A stretch of 64,000 nucleotides of DNA from Viola odorata (GCA_963691705.1 OY829540.1:71100367-71164366), one strand, 5' to 3'; shown: positions 1 through 11,190, counted from the first letter of the stretch. Notes: a model not told the origin generated them from the sequence alone. Program-made: numbers and translations.

Positions 1-1
1 G

Positions 2-1282
2 CTTAATTTGAGAAATAATTCTTTAGATGGTAATATCTTCATCAACTGTTCTGCCATGATTAGTCTGGTCTCTCTTGATTTAGGAACTAATAAGTTCAAT
101 GGGTCTTTGCCCTCTAATCTCCCTCGTTGCAAGAGATTGGCCAATATTCAGTTTGCCCGCAACACTTTCGAAGGTGGAATCCCGGAAATCTTCAAGGATT
201 TTCAGGGTTTGTCTTACCTTTCCCTCTCAAATTGCAGCCTTAGTAATATTTCTTCTGCCCTGCAAATCCTTCGACAATGCAAGAATTTAACCACGTTGGT
301 CCTCACCTTGAATTTCTATGGGGAAGTGTTGCCTGCTGATACTGCTCTCAGTTTTGATAACATGAAGATTCTTATCATTGCTAATTGTAGACTCTCAGGA
401 TCAATACCCCAGTGGTTGATCAAAAGCACCAAACTGCAGTTGTTGGATTTGTCATGGAACAGTTTGTACGGCACTATTCCGAGTTGGTTTGGTAACTTTC
501 AGAGTCTCTTTTTCTTGGATTTGTCGAACAACATCTTTACTGGTGAGATCCCGAAAAGCTTGACTGGATTGCCAAGCCTCATCAGTAGGGATGTCCCTCT
601 GGACCAGCCTTTGCTAGATTTTTCATTTTTCATGAAAAGGAATGTAACTCAGAGGAGCTTGCAGTACAATCAACTTTGGAGCTTTCCACCGCTGCTGGAT
701 CTTAGTCATAACTTTCTCACTGGACAGATTTGGCCAGATTTTGGGAATTTGAAGAAGATTCATATTCTCGACTTGAAGGTTAATAACTTATCTGGACCAA
801 TACCCAGCGAATTGTCAGGGATGACCAGCTTGGAGACTTTAGATTTGTCATATAATGATTTTTCTGGTACCATTCCTTCATCTTTGATAAACCTCACATT
901 TATGTCCAAGTTCAGTGTTGCCCACAATCGCTTTCATGGAAAGATTCCCACAGGAGGTCAATTTCAGACGTTTCCTGACTCAAGCTTTGAAGGGAATGAT
1001 CTTTGTGGTGACGATGGTACACCACCCTCATCAAGGAGATGTGGAAGTTTAGAGGCTAGGCCGAGACTACCTTCGAGTTCTGAAGACGAAGAAGACTCGA
1101 GCTCTCTATTTGGATTTGGTTGGGAACCTGTTGCGATAGGTTACGGAAGTGGACTGCTGTTTGGGCTAGTGATCGGACACATTGTGGTCACAAGGAACTT
1201 TGAATGGTTTGCTAGGGTTTTCAGGGTGAGAGTGGCACGGAAGACAAAGGGCAGGGCAAGGGGCAGGAGGGCCAGGAATTGA
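2..1282 (+). CDS. Partial LRR receptor-like protein: PSKR1-type ectodomain fused to a kinase-less receptor-like protein tail
   Basis: The frame is open from the left edge of the window to a stop at 1282; the start lies outside. Bases 1-1026 align without any net indel to 6137-7162 of the complete phytosulfokine receptor gene downstream. They encode the C-terminal half of its LRR domain, including the island segment with residues RDVPLDQPLLDFSF that carries ligand contacts in the PSKR family. After base 1026 similarity stops. The receptor gene continues into a juxtamembrane, membrane and kinase region. This copy instead has about 85 residues: a cysteine, an acidic stretch (SSSEDEEDSSS), a GxxxG-rich membrane helix with motif GYGSGLLFGLVIGH, and a short Arg/Lys-rich tail. 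That tail is the hallmark of LRR receptor-like proteins of the Cf/RLP type. The product would be a membrane-anchored ectodomain without a kinase, perhaps a decoy or a partner of an adaptor kinase. No stop or frameshift is visible, but the 5' half and promoter are unseen. Confidence 0.85.
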   Translation, partial: LNLRNNSLDGNIFINCSAMISLVSLDLGTNKFNGSLPSNLPRCKRLANIQFARNTFEGGIPEIFKDFQGLSYLSLSNCSLSNISSALQILRQCKNLTTLVLTLNFYGEVLPADTALSFDNMKILIIANCRLSGSIPQWLIKSTKLQLLDLSWNSLYGTIPSWFGNFQSLFFLDLSNNIFTGEIPKSLTGLPSLISRDVPLDQPLLDFSFFMKRNVTQRSLQYNQLWSFPPLLDLSHNFLTGQIWPDFGNLKKIHILDLKVNNLSGPIPSELSGMTSLETLDLSYNDFSGTIPSSLINLTFMSKFSVAHNRFHGKIPTGGQFQTFPDSSFEGNDLCGDDGTPPSSRRCGSLEARPRLPSSSEDEEDSSSLFGFGWEPVAIGYGSGLLFGLVIGHIVVTRNFEWFARVFRVRVARKTKGRARGRRARN

Positions 1283-1410
1283 ATTTCCAGAGGTAACTCC
1301 ACTTCCTAATTTGCATGCATGAATATGTTAAAAACTTTATTGAATTTCTCTGTTGTTAGTCTTTACGAGCTGAAACATGAGAATGAGTGCTGGTTGTTTA
1401 CTTTGAACAG

Positions 1411-1866
1411 GAATCAGACAATTCGTTTCCACGAGTGTGATAATCTTAAAATTAGTGGGCTAACTCATATTAACAGCCCAAAAGCCCACATCTCAGTCAA
1501 TCACTGCAATTTCGTATCCGTCTTTGATACTAAAATTATTGGACCCGAAGATAGCCTCAACACACATGGAATCGATATATCTGAGGTAATTCCTCTTGCT
1601 CAATTTTACTTATTGCACCATTTCGTATACGTAGTCGAAGGCAGTGAAGATGAGCGACGTGACATATAATAGGTTCCATGGAACTTCAGCGGACGACAAA
1701 GCAATCGTTTTAGATTGCATAGAGATGGGATGCACGCACCAACATTGTAATGGAACACGTGGACATTACGTCATCAGACCCGAGCAAGAAGACTTCATCT
1801 TATTGCAAAAATGCTCAAGGAAAATGTAGCTCTACCGTATCCTGCCTGCAATCCACCTCCTGGTGA
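1411..1866 (+). pseudogene. Polygalacturonase (GH28) gene fragment
   Basis: Two blocks of a plant polygalacturonase, a pectin-cleaving cell-wall enzyme, are recognisable. Block one (1411 to about 1585), preceded by a splice-acceptor-like cag, encodes RFHECDNLKISGLTHINSPK and HISVNHCNF and ends at NTHGIDIS before a gtaat donor. The family motif is NTDG, so a catalytic-site Asp has become His. Block two (about 1642-1866) encodes VKMSDVTYNRFHGTSADDKA and then DITSSDPSKKTSSYCKNAQG, ending in a natural-looking stop at 1864-1866. The central exons carrying the DD, His and RIK motifs are missing. A 4-bp insertion (about 1737-1740) breaks the frame after the EMGCT motif. The piece is therefore a dead remnant. 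Confidence 0.85.
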
Positions 1867-2984
1867 TAAGAACGAAGTTACATATGATGTATTATGATTG
1901 ACGAACTAATATCGAAATTCCTTTTCTTTAGAAAAGAAAAGAAAATCAAAGATAGAAGAGTGAGACCTGGTTGTTGTACTACTTTTGTAATAATGAAGTA
2001 AATTGTAATAAAATGATAACTCCAGGTCATAATTATCTTGTACATTTTATGTTGTGTAAATTGACAAGAAATTATAATTTACAGCCAAGCTACAACATTA
2101 GCAAAGATGAAACAAACCTCCTTGAATCCTTTGCACAACCCATGGATTTCCTCCAAAATTTCTTCATAACACCAAGGAAGTGAATCATAATTTTTTTAGT
2201 TAATTTACTGCCATCAGAGAGTCTGATTTAATGATAAATCTAACATCGTGTAGAAAGTTTGAGGAACCAAACAAAACAATCCTAATTGTAAGCAACTCAG
2301 CCGTAATCGCGTCACAAATAACAGAAGAACAAACTTCTGATAGCTCACTCGAAATTTCGTAAAATTCCACTAATTTTAACTCATATAAAAAAATATTTCT
2401 ATTAATAATTAATGAGGAAAAAATATTCAAGGGTTAGTGAAAATAATCCACTGAATCTATGAACGCTTGAATAATTTTCCCATAATTAGTTGATTAGAAA
2501 AAAAGTAATTAGCAAGAACGGTAATAATATTGTCCATGAATATTCAAAGACTTTGAAGAAGGTGACATAGATTTGGATTGGAAAGACTAACTGACCAACT
2601 GAAATTTGATTGCCACGTGTCGGCGTCGTGTCGCTACCAAACCTTTGACTTTGTCCTTTTGGTTTTGTCCTAATATCTTTTTCTTCAGTTAAGTTTAACT
2701 ATACACCTTCGTCACTACCTGCAATGCAAATCCCCGGTCAGTCGGTCACCGCTCCTACCTTTCCCTTTCCTTCTGTCTTTTTCTTCTTCTTTGTTTTCTT
2801 TTTAATTAATTAATGCTATCCCAATTTATTTATTTTTTGGAGAGAAATATCCCAATTCTTAGTAAAAGTCCAATTATGCACAATCTTTGGGTCCATTGAA
2901 TTGAATTAACTAGAATCTTCTTTTCTTTTCTTTTCTTATTATATAATATGACAACTAGTTTTTTTTTTTAATATTTATTTTAAA

Positions 2985-3448
2985 GGAAAACTAGGTAAAA
3001 AAAATTATAAAATGCTTTATTTATTTTGTCCCTATAGTTCTCTAAACATTGCAATTTTCACGTTGCTAGTAATTAAAAATTTAAAATAAATAGTAAAAAT
3101 TTTTACAAAATTATACAAATTTGAGAAAAATGTAACAAATGTAAGAAAATTTACTTCACTGAAAAAATATAAAAAATAACAATTTTTAAAAATAATTAAA
3201 AAATAGATTATAAATAAAATTTATTTCATTTTCTTCATTGTATTAATTTCTACCATATTAGTTACATTTTTTGTCTAAATTTTATAATTGTTTGCATTTT
3301 TTTACTATTTGTTTTAGATTTTTTAAGTATTTAAAAGTTTAAAATTGCAACATTTAAGAAACTATAAGGTTATATTGTAAACTTTTAAACTATATGGAGT
3401 TAAGTGAAATATTTTATAAGGTATATAATTTTTTTATGTAGTTTACCC
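2985..3448. mobile_element. AT-rich foldback (MITE-like) element, copy 1
   Basis: The two ends are inverted copies of one another: ctaggtaaaaaaaattat near 2991 faces the complement of ataatttttttatgtagttt near 3425-3444. Inner parts also pair, for example taaaataaatagtaaaaa near 3080 with tttttttactatttgtttta near 3300. A diverged relative with the same order of motifs lies at about 56755-57205. There is no coding capacity. Exact ends and a target-site duplication were not resolved. Confidence 0.5.
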
Positions 3449-4295
3449 TTATAGTTAAATGTTATACACAGAAAGTATCTATCACTCGGTATTTTTCCAT
3501 ATAAATTTTTAACAGATATAACAATAAATATTTGAGGTTCTCCATATTAGGTTATAATGAAATATAACTCAATCATTATCACATGTGAATTTTTGATGTG
3601 AAAAGATATGAAGAAATAAGTATCCAATATATTTAAAATTTTCTCGTCGTAGTACGACCCGTCGTCTCAAAAACGATCATGGAAAAGATGTTGAATAACA
3701 ACTTGTTGGCCAACTGTTTTTTTTTTTTTTAAAGTGAAAAAATAATGATGCTTACTTGATACAACCGGGTAATACCTGTAATTTTCCGGTCATTATCCAT
3801 GCCCTGGAATATCCTTCTTCCCTTTTTCAACGGATTTACCGTTCGCCCACGCAAACTCTCTCCACTTTCTTCCCTTCACCGGATATTAAAATAATAATTA
3901 AAAGATACAGTCTGATTTTTATCTCTAAGGAATAAAAATGAAACTGAAGATTTAATTGAGAGTGATAAATTTCTAAATCAAGGATGAAAGTGTACTCGGT
4001 TGGTTTCTATACCGAGCCTTGTGGTATATAGTAGTGAAGATTGTTTTAAGCTCTCTAGCATTTAGTTCGAGGAGAAAATTGTTAAAGTGTGAGAAATAAA
4101 ATCTCATTTCGGTAAAAACAGGGAAATAAATATTAAATATAAATGATAGAATTCTAAATAGAATAAGATATTTTTTAAAAATTATGTAGATTAAGGTTAA
4201 AAACGGATAATATTATTTTATTAAAAAATAACGGTTGTTTTGCATTTGTGGGTCCGCTCCCGAAATTTTATAGTCCTTGCATTAAACTAATTTTG

Positions 4296-4532
4296 TACTC
4301 CCTCTGTCTAAAAATAGTTGTCGCTTTTACTATTTGCATGCATCTCAAGAAGACCGGATGACTCACTATTTGAGACAATTTTGTCCCGAATTTTTCCTTG
4401 GACGTACGTTAAAAATTAACGTACGTTAGAAAAAAAGTACGAAATTTTTTGGGATCAAATAGTGAGTTATCCGATCTCCTTAAAACGCGTGCATAAACAG
4501 TAGGCGACATCTATTTTTAGACGGAGGGAGTA
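4296..4532. mobile_element. Stowaway-like MITE (237 bp)
   Basis: The element begins TACTCCCTCTGTCTAAAAAT and ends with the matching inverted repeat ATTTTTAGACGGAGGGAGTA, giving TA at both outer ends as expected for Tc1/mariner-type Stowaway insertions. A central palindrome around cgtacgttaaaaattaacgtacg lies near 4404-4426 and the subterminal parts also pair. It is non-coding. It lies about 0.7 kb upstream of the PSKR1 start and may be within its promoter region. Confidence 0.9.
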
Positions 4533-5040
4533 TTTGCTTTCTAAAATTTTATTTTTTTAGAAATTCAAATCTAACCTAACTACACAGTTCTATTATAATT
4601 AACACTCCACTATCTGAATCCAACCATCAACTTCTTCGTCCCACCCATAAAAACAACAAACCCGACCCGCTTTTTCGCAACTTAAATTGGACGAGTTCGT
4701 TGATTTAATTTATTTATTGATTCGATAGGATCTAATGTAACTAAATTTTACAAAAAAAAATGTACAATTATAGTCCAATTTTTAATAATAAAAATGTTAT
4801 ATAAGTATTTTAAAAATAAAATAAAACAGAAGGACTAAAATAATTGTTTTCAAAAAAGTCGGGAGGAGAGAGAATGTTGACTAACGATAATGAAAGTATT
4901 TTTTTTATTTATTTTGGGCAGAGGAGCAGTGCAAGTTGAAATAAAAAGTGGAGAGAGAGACACCAAGAAGCTTGTTTCCATTTGTTGAAAGTCAAATCGG
5001 CTTTCATTATTCTAGTAGTGGTAGTAGCGTTGTTTATTAG

Positions 5041-5246
5041 CCTCCATCTCCGTTCCTCTTCCTCTTCCTCTTCCTCTTTCCATTTTGCATAATTTGCAAC
5101 GCCAATTGCTTGAAAAAATGGTTAACCCATCAAAACCCACCTCAAATCCCCTCTCATCTTCAATGGGTTTCGCCGCTTCTTAACTCTCTCCTCACCCACC
5201 CTCTCCTTTTCCCCCAATTTTACTGTTCTGCTCTTCTTTAGCTGAT
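5041..5246 (+). promoter_or_regulatory. Pyrimidine-rich leader of PSKR1 with a TTCCTC microsatellite
   Basis: The 200 bases before the receptor start codon are rich in C and T and include about four and a half copies of TTCCTC (about 5054-5078). Such tracts are common in plant 5' untranslated leaders. An upstream ATG at 5118-5120 opens a short frame ahead of the main start. The transcription start cannot be fixed from the sequence. Confidence 0.5.
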
Positions 5247-8200
5247 ATGGGTGGCGGCGGCGGCGCTCAAGATTTATGGGTGGTCGTGGTTCTGCTCATT
5301 GCTGGGTTCTGGTTAGTCCAGTCCCAAAATCCGACTTGCCATCAGAATGATCTGGCGGCGTTACGGGGTTTCATGACCGGATTGCAGTCTGCAATTACTG
5401 GTTGGCCAACCAATTCCTCCTCCTCCAATTCTTCCTGCTGTAACTGGCCCGGCATCACCTGCAACCCTAGTTCCGGCAGAGTGACCAAATTGGAGCTTTC
5501 CGGTCTAAGATTAACCGGCAAGATTGGGGAATCCATTTCCGGATTGGATGAGCTTTCGAGTCTTAATCTTTCTCGTAATTTCCTCAAAGACACACTCCCT
5601 TCTTCATTGTTTCATCTTCCTAAGTTGCAGGTGATGGATTTGAGCTTTAACGATTTGATTGGTTCAATCCCAGAATCCATTAATCTCCCTTCCCTTACCT
5701 CCCTTAACCTTTCTTCAAACTTACTCAACTCCACCATTCCTGCCCACATCTGCCGAAACTCCACCAAGATTCAGTCTCTTAGCTTGTCTGACAGCTACTA
5801 TTCCGGCGACCTTCCTCGTGGGCTAGGCAACTGCTCCTCCCTTGAGCATCTCGATATGGGAATGAATTATCTCACCGGCGCGATAAGGGATGACATCTTT
5901 GGGCTGCCGAATCTTAAGCTCTTGCTTCTGCAAGATAATTTGTTTTCTGGGTCACTTAGCTCTGGGATTTCTAATCTTAGTAGCCTTGAGCGCCTAGACA
6001 TTTCGTCGAACAGGTTCTCAGGTTTCATTCCAAATGTTTTTGGCAGATTACCAAACTTTCAGTTCATGATAGGCCATTCTAACAGTTTTGTTGGTGCAAT
6101 ACCGGGCTCATTGTCTAATTCACCATCACTTGTTCAGCTTAATTTGAGAAATAATTCTTTAGATGGTAATATCTTCATCAACTGTTCTGCCATGATTAGT
6201 CTGGTCTCTCTTGATTTAGCAACTAATAAGTTCAATGGGCCTTTGCCCTCTAATCTCCCTCGTTGCAAGAGATTGGCTAATATCAATTTTGCCCGCAACA
6301 CTTTCGAAGGTGGAGTCCCGGAAACCTTCAAGGATTTTCAGGGTTTGTATCACCTTTCCCTCTCAAACTGCAGCCTTAGTAATATTACTTCTGCCCTGCA
6401 AATCCTCCGACAATGCAAGAATTTAAGCACGTTGGTCCTCACCTTGAATTTCTATGGGGAAGTGTTGCCTGCTGACACTGCTCTCAGTTTTGATAACATG
6501 AAGATTCTTATCATTGCTAATTGTAGACTCTCAGGATCAATACCCCAGTGGTTGATCAACAGCACCAAACTGCAGTTGTTGGATTTGTCATGGAACAGTT
6601 TGAACGGCACTATTCCGAGTTGGTTTGGTAACTTTCAGAGTCTCTTTTTCTTGGATTTGTCGAACAACTCCTTTACTGGTGAGATCCCGAAAAGCTTGAC
6701 TGGATTGCCAGGCCTCATCAGTAGGGATGTCCCTCTGGACCAGCCTTTGCTAGATTTTTCATTTTTCATGAAAAGGAATGTAACTCAGAGGGGCTTGCAG
6801 TACAATCAACTTTGGAGCTTTCCACCGCTGCTGGATCTTAGTAATAACTTTCTCACTGGACAGATTTGGCCAGATTTTGGGAATTTGAAGAAGATTCATA
6901 TTCTCGACTTGAAGGTTAATAACTTATCTGGACCAATACCCAGCGAATTGTCAGGGATGACCAGCTTGGAGACTTTAGATTTGTCATATAATGATTTTTC
7001 TGGTACCATTCCTTCATCTTTGATAAACCTCACATTTATGTCCAAGTTTAGTGTTGCCCACAATCGCTTGCATGGAAAGATACCCACAGGACCTCAATTT
7101 CAGTCGTTTCCTAACTCAAGCTTTGAAGGGAATGATCTTTGTGGTGACCATGGTACACCACCTTGTCTCAAGGTGAACCAAGATCCGCGTAAAGCACCCA
7201 GTAAGTTCAGAAGAAACAAAGAGATTATTATTGGTATGTCTGTTGGTATCGGTCTTGGGACAACTTTTATCCTTGGCCTCATGTTCATGATTGTGTTGCG
7301 TGCACATAGACGAGAAGAGGTGGATCCTGAAAAGCTGGAGGCTGACACGAATGACAAGGATTTGGAAGAAATGGGGACAAGCCTGGTGATTCTGCTTCAA
7401 AATAAGGAGAACTGTAAAGAGCTTTACTTGGAGGACCTTTTGAAATCCACCAACAATTTTGACCAAGCAAATATCATTGGCTGTGGGGGTTTTGGTCTGG
7501 TCTACATAGCTATGCTCCCTGATGGTAGGAAGGTTGCCATCAAACGGCTCTCTGGTGATTGTGGTCAGATGGATAGGGAATTCCAAGCGGAAGTTGAGGC
7601 CCTGTCAAGAGCACAGCATCCGAATCTTGTGCATCTTCAAGGTTATTGCATGTTCAAAAATGATCGACTTCTAATCTATTCTTACATGGAAAACGGCAGC
7701 TTGGATTATTGGTTACATGAAAAGCTTGATGGGCCAGTGTCACTAGATTGGGAGATGAGGCTTCGCATCGCTCAAGGAGCAATTCGGGGGCTTTCGTATT
7801 TGCACCAATCATGTGAGCCCCATATCCTCCACCGAGATATAAAGTCTAGCAACATCCTTTTAGATGGAAATTTTGAAGCACATTTAGCTGATTTTGGTCT
7901 TGCAAGGCTCATACTACCATACGATACCCATGTTTCAACTGACCTTGTTGGGACCTTAGGCTACATCCCTCCTGAGTATGGCCAAGCTGCAGTTGCTACA
8001 TATCAAGGGGATGTGTATAGTTTTGGGGTTGTTCTTCTGGAACTTCTTACGGGGAGAAGGCCCATGGATATGTGCAAACCTAGAGGATGCAGGGATTTGA
8101 TCTCTTGGGTTATTGAAATGAAGAAGGAGAACAGAGAAAGTGAGGTGTTTGATCCATTCATTTATGACAAGGAGCACAGCAAGGAATTGCGGTGGGTACT

Positions 8201-8297
8201 CGAGATTGCGTGCCTTTGTTTAAGTGAATCTCCAAAAGCTCGGCCTTCAACACAGCAGCTAGTTTCTTGGCTCGACAGCATCAAGGTTACCTCCTAG
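5247..8297 (+). CDS. PSKR1: Phytosulfokine receptor 1-like LRR receptor kinase
   Basis: Intronless gene for a 1016-residue plasma-membrane receptor kinase, the usual size for PSKR1, the receptor of the sulfated peptide hormone phytosulfokine. A hydrophobic signal peptide covers residues 1-26 (cleavage near VQS/QNP). The LRR cap motif CCNWPGITC is at 64-72, followed by about twenty LRRs of the xxLxLxxNxLxGxIP type. The island insertion at about 489-535 (RDVPLDQPLLDFSF) is characteristic of PSKRs. The membrane helix is at about 660-685. The kinase has the Gly loop GCGGFG from 745, VAIK lysine at 766, HRD at 862-864 and DFG at 882-884, so it is an RD kinase predicted active. The C-lobe segment from 954 (WVIEMKKENRESEVF) matches the region reported as a guanylate cyclase centre in the Arabidopsis protein. 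Its ectodomain is duplicated at 1-1026. Confidence 0.95.
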   Translation: MGGGGGAQDLWVVVVLLIAGFWLVQSQNPTCHQNDLAALRGFMTGLQSAITGWPTNSSSSNSSCCNWPGITCNPSSGRVTKLELSGLRLTGKIGESISGLDELSSLNLSRNFLKDTLPSSLFHLPKLQVMDLSFNDLIGSIPESINLPSLTSLNLSSNLLNSTIPAHICRNSTKIQSLSLSDSYYSGDLPRGLGNCSSLEHLDMGMNYLTGAIRDDIFGLPNLKLLLLQDNLFSGSLSSGISNLSSLERLDISSNRFSGFIPNVFGRLPNFQFMIGHSNSFVGAIPGSLSNSPSLVQLNLRNNSLDGNIFINCSAMISLVSLDLATNKFNGPLPSNLPRCKRLANINFARNTFEGGVPETFKDFQGLYHLSLSNCSLSNITSALQILRQCKNLSTLVLTLNFYGEVLPADTALSFDNMKILIIANCRLSGSIPQWLINSTKLQLLDLSWNSLNGTIPSWFGNFQSLFFLDLSNNSFTGEIPKSLTGLPGLISRDVPLDQPLLDFSFFMKRNVTQRGLQYNQLWSFPPLLDLSNNFLTGQIWPDFGNLKKIHILDLKVNNLSGPIPSELSGMTSLETLDLSYNDFSGTIPSSLINLTFMSKFSVAHNRLHGKIPTGPQFQSFPNSSFEGNDLCGDHGTPPCLKVNQDPRKAPSKFRRNKEIIIGMSVGIGLGTTFILGLMFMIVLRAHRREEVDPEKLEADTNDKDLEEMGTSLVILLQNKENCKELYLEDLLKSTNNFDQANIIGCGGFGLVYIAMLPDGRKVAIKRLSGDCGQMDREFQAEVEALSRAQHPNLVHLQGYCMFKNDRLLIYSYMENGSLDYWLHEKLDGPVSLDWEMRLRIAQGAIRGLSYLHQSCEPHILHRDIKSSNILLDGNFEAHLADFGLARLILPYDTHVSTDLVGTLGYIPPEYGQAAVATYQGDVYSFGVVLLELLTGRRPMDMCKPRGCRDLISWVIEMKKENRESEVFDPFIYDKEHSKELRWVLEIACLCLSESPKARPSTQQLVSWLDSIKVTS

Positions 8298-11190
8298 CTT
8301 CGTGCTGGAAACTCTGGTTGTAAAGGTAGATACATTTCTTGCTCCCAAACTGCAAGTTCTTATTACAAGCCTCATGTTTTGCCCGTTTTACATGAGAAAT
8401 GGTGATCTGTTGTAAATATCACTACATTCTTCAGTTTCAAGGTCTACTGCTGTTCAGGTCGGAAGCGAGTGAAACAAACTTCACAAAGTGTAAGCTTTAT
8501 ATTATGAGATTTGGTTGCAACTGTTATTCAAAAGAAGCTGTCTCAGTAATGTACAAAATAAACTACTACACTTCATTTGTTCTTCGTTGTATAATGGTGG
8601 CTTACGTTCGAAAGAAGCTGTGACGCTTCTAACTTCTAATCATACTTTGGATTTACATTTTTCATTTTTGTTTTTGGTTTTTAATAAGTTGGAGAATGCT
8701 TCTAACTTCTAATCATACTTTGGATTTACATTTTTCATTTTTGTTTTTGGTTTTTAATAAGTTGGAGAATGTAATCATGTTACTCGGTGTATAGAGAGAT
8801 GAAGACTGTTCTTAAACCAGTTGTAGCAGGAATATGTTCATACAAGAATGTGGCATGGCCAGTTACTCTTATTTAGGATTGTTTTGTTGAACAAAGGGTA
8901 ATAATCTATACGATGGCTCAGTTCACATTTGTGTGGTCAGTCTGCAAACGTTTGTTGTAATTAAAGGGTAAAAAACTTATCTAATTTTAACCGAATCTCA
9001 AGTTTTGAGAGACTCATTCCATTTTAGAGCCTAACAGAATCTCTCAAAACTCAAATGAGATTAATTTATCGAAAAGGGGCTAAGAGGATACTTAGGATGT
9101 TCGAAAAGAAAGAAAAGTCTCCTAACTTTCTTCTCACTTCTCACTTTTTATTTTTGGGTGGTCAGTCTCATTTGTGTAGCTGCGTTGCTAAATTGATGAG
9201 AATCATTTGGTTGACTTGGAAATTTTGGATAGTAAATATTTTAAATTTATAACTTGACTTACTTCATCTTTTATGCTTAGTTTGTTTGTTCATATCTCAA
9301 CGATTAATGATATCAAATAGATATTTAGTGAAAAAATGCTTGTAAATAAAACTCATTTTTTTATATTAATGTGAATTTATTAATAATAAATTGCTAATAA
9401 TTCTCCGCAATTATAGTAATTTTACATCTATACATTTTTCGTTTTACGTACGTGTCTCTATTCGTGTCCTGTGTTTTTTTTTTTACACCAACATTAAATT
9501 GCTATTCACCGGTTGGAATTCGTCAATCAATCTAGATATAAACTTAGCTACATGTATGGTAAAACTAGTGGCCAATTTAATTTTTGTGGTCACCTGTTTC
9601 ACATTCCATTTATACATCTTTGACAATCTGTCCGTTTTAAACCAAAAACTCTTTGTTGGTTTGTAGTTGAATCTGTGATTGGGGAGGTGCCTGGTCAGCA
9701 CTGCCAAGTGCTTGTCAAAAGATGATTACTGACTCAACTTAGTTTTGTGTACTTCTTTTTCTCCCCATTCTTAATTATTCATTTACAATTATCACTATTT
9801 TAAAAAAGTGAAATTTGAATAGACTAATTAAATCTTTATTTTACTCTTTTTTTTCCGAGTATCATCTCAATTAAATCTCTATTTTACTTCTTTTTTTCGG
9901 GTGTCATTTCAATTAAAATTAATCTTATTTGAGTATTATCGGGCTTTTAAAATAAAGTGGCTCTCCCAATATAATATTTTATTTATTTAAGAAAATTCAT
10001 ATTATTATAAAGTCCTCTAAGTTAAAATATTTCGTTCATATATATGAATGTGACACATGCCTAATCTTTCATAAAATAAGAGTAAGCTTTCTTTTTTGAA
10101 TTACACTTCTAAATTTTAAGTATGCGAAATATAAAAAATGGAAAAAGATTGTGCTGTCATAATTATCAGAATTGAACCGAACGTCGAATAAAATAAACTC
10201 ACAAGTTGAGTTATTGATTCGATCGGGTTAAACACGATAACCATTAAGTGTATTAAAAATATTCATATATTTTACCACACAAGCCTGATCGATGAGCCAA
10301 TAATTCTAATATTAATAGACTATATCATTTGTTAATTAACAATTAAAAAGTACAAAATCTCAGTACACATCTTTGGCAATACACATTAAGACACAAAAAT
10401 TAAAAAAAACACATAAAATTATATTGTATTTAATAGAATCATAGACTTGCATTTGCTCTCCCATTCGTTATTGTGCTTCATTTTATATAGAAAAATAATA
10501 ATCATAAGGATATTATTTTGATAAAATGACGAATTTTGACTATTGATAAAACAAATTCATGACACGTAGGATAGAACTATCTAGGTCGCCAGGTCACTAG
10601 AAAAATAGAAGATTTTTTTGGTTCAATTGAAATTTTTTATATTTTCAGTCCAATATGTTGATTCAAATTGGTGGTTCAGTTTGGTTTTAATAAACCTATA
10701 ATATTTATAGTGTTTTTGTAAACTCGAGTTATTATTATGAGATTCGAATATAAATCCAACTCTTTATTAATAATTTTATCATTAGTAAAACAAGCAATGA
10801 AATAGATAATCTGAGAACGCTGATGCACCTTGATAATGTTTTCAATCAATATCCTCTCCACTACCCTTTTAGAACACTCCACTTAGTCCATTAGCTTTTG
10901 TGATGTCCACGGATGTATAATTTGGAGAGGTCCCAATCATTCAAGGAGCCTCTATAAAAAAAGAGTTAAAAAATTAATTTAGCATTTGTATTTAATGTCC
11001 AAATCACACATTTAGTTTGTAATTTGTTCAATCTAAATCTAATATTTGTCAATTTTAACAAATTACACCTTAGTTTTAAGATCACTTTCGGACGGATGGT
11101 TTAGGCACGGATGGAAGGATCAGATGAATTTGTGAAAGAGTGCAGCGGAATATATATAGATGGTTAAAAATTGAGGAAATGGAATATTTG
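8298..11190. other. 3' region of PSKR1 and intergenic spacer
   Basis: The first several hundred bases are probably 3' untranslated sequence and contain a perfect 73-bp tandem repeat (listed separately). From about 8800 to 11190 the sequence is AT-rich with only short random frames. No gene, RNA or clear element end was recognised. Confidence 0.6.
8625..8770 (+). repeat. Perfect tandem duplication, 2 x 73 bp
   Basis: Bases 8625-8697 and 8698-8770 are identical 73-bp units, each starting gcttctaacttctaatcata and ending aataagttggagaat. The identity suggests a very recent duplication. It lies about 330 bases after the PSKR1 stop, in probable 3' untranslated sequence. Confidence 0.95.

Larger units (their letters stand above)
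1867..5040. other. AT-rich intergenic region upstream of PSKR1
   Basis: No coding region is supported here. It holds a foldback AT-rich element (about 2985-3448) and a Stowaway-like element (4296-4532), listed separately. The remainder is low-complexity A/T sequence with no recognisable gene. Confidence 0.7.

Noticed and set aside
7116..7586. 156-residue minus-strand frame inside PSKR1
   Set aside because: It lies antisense to the membrane and kinase coding region, has no family motif, and is explained by codon composition of the true gene.
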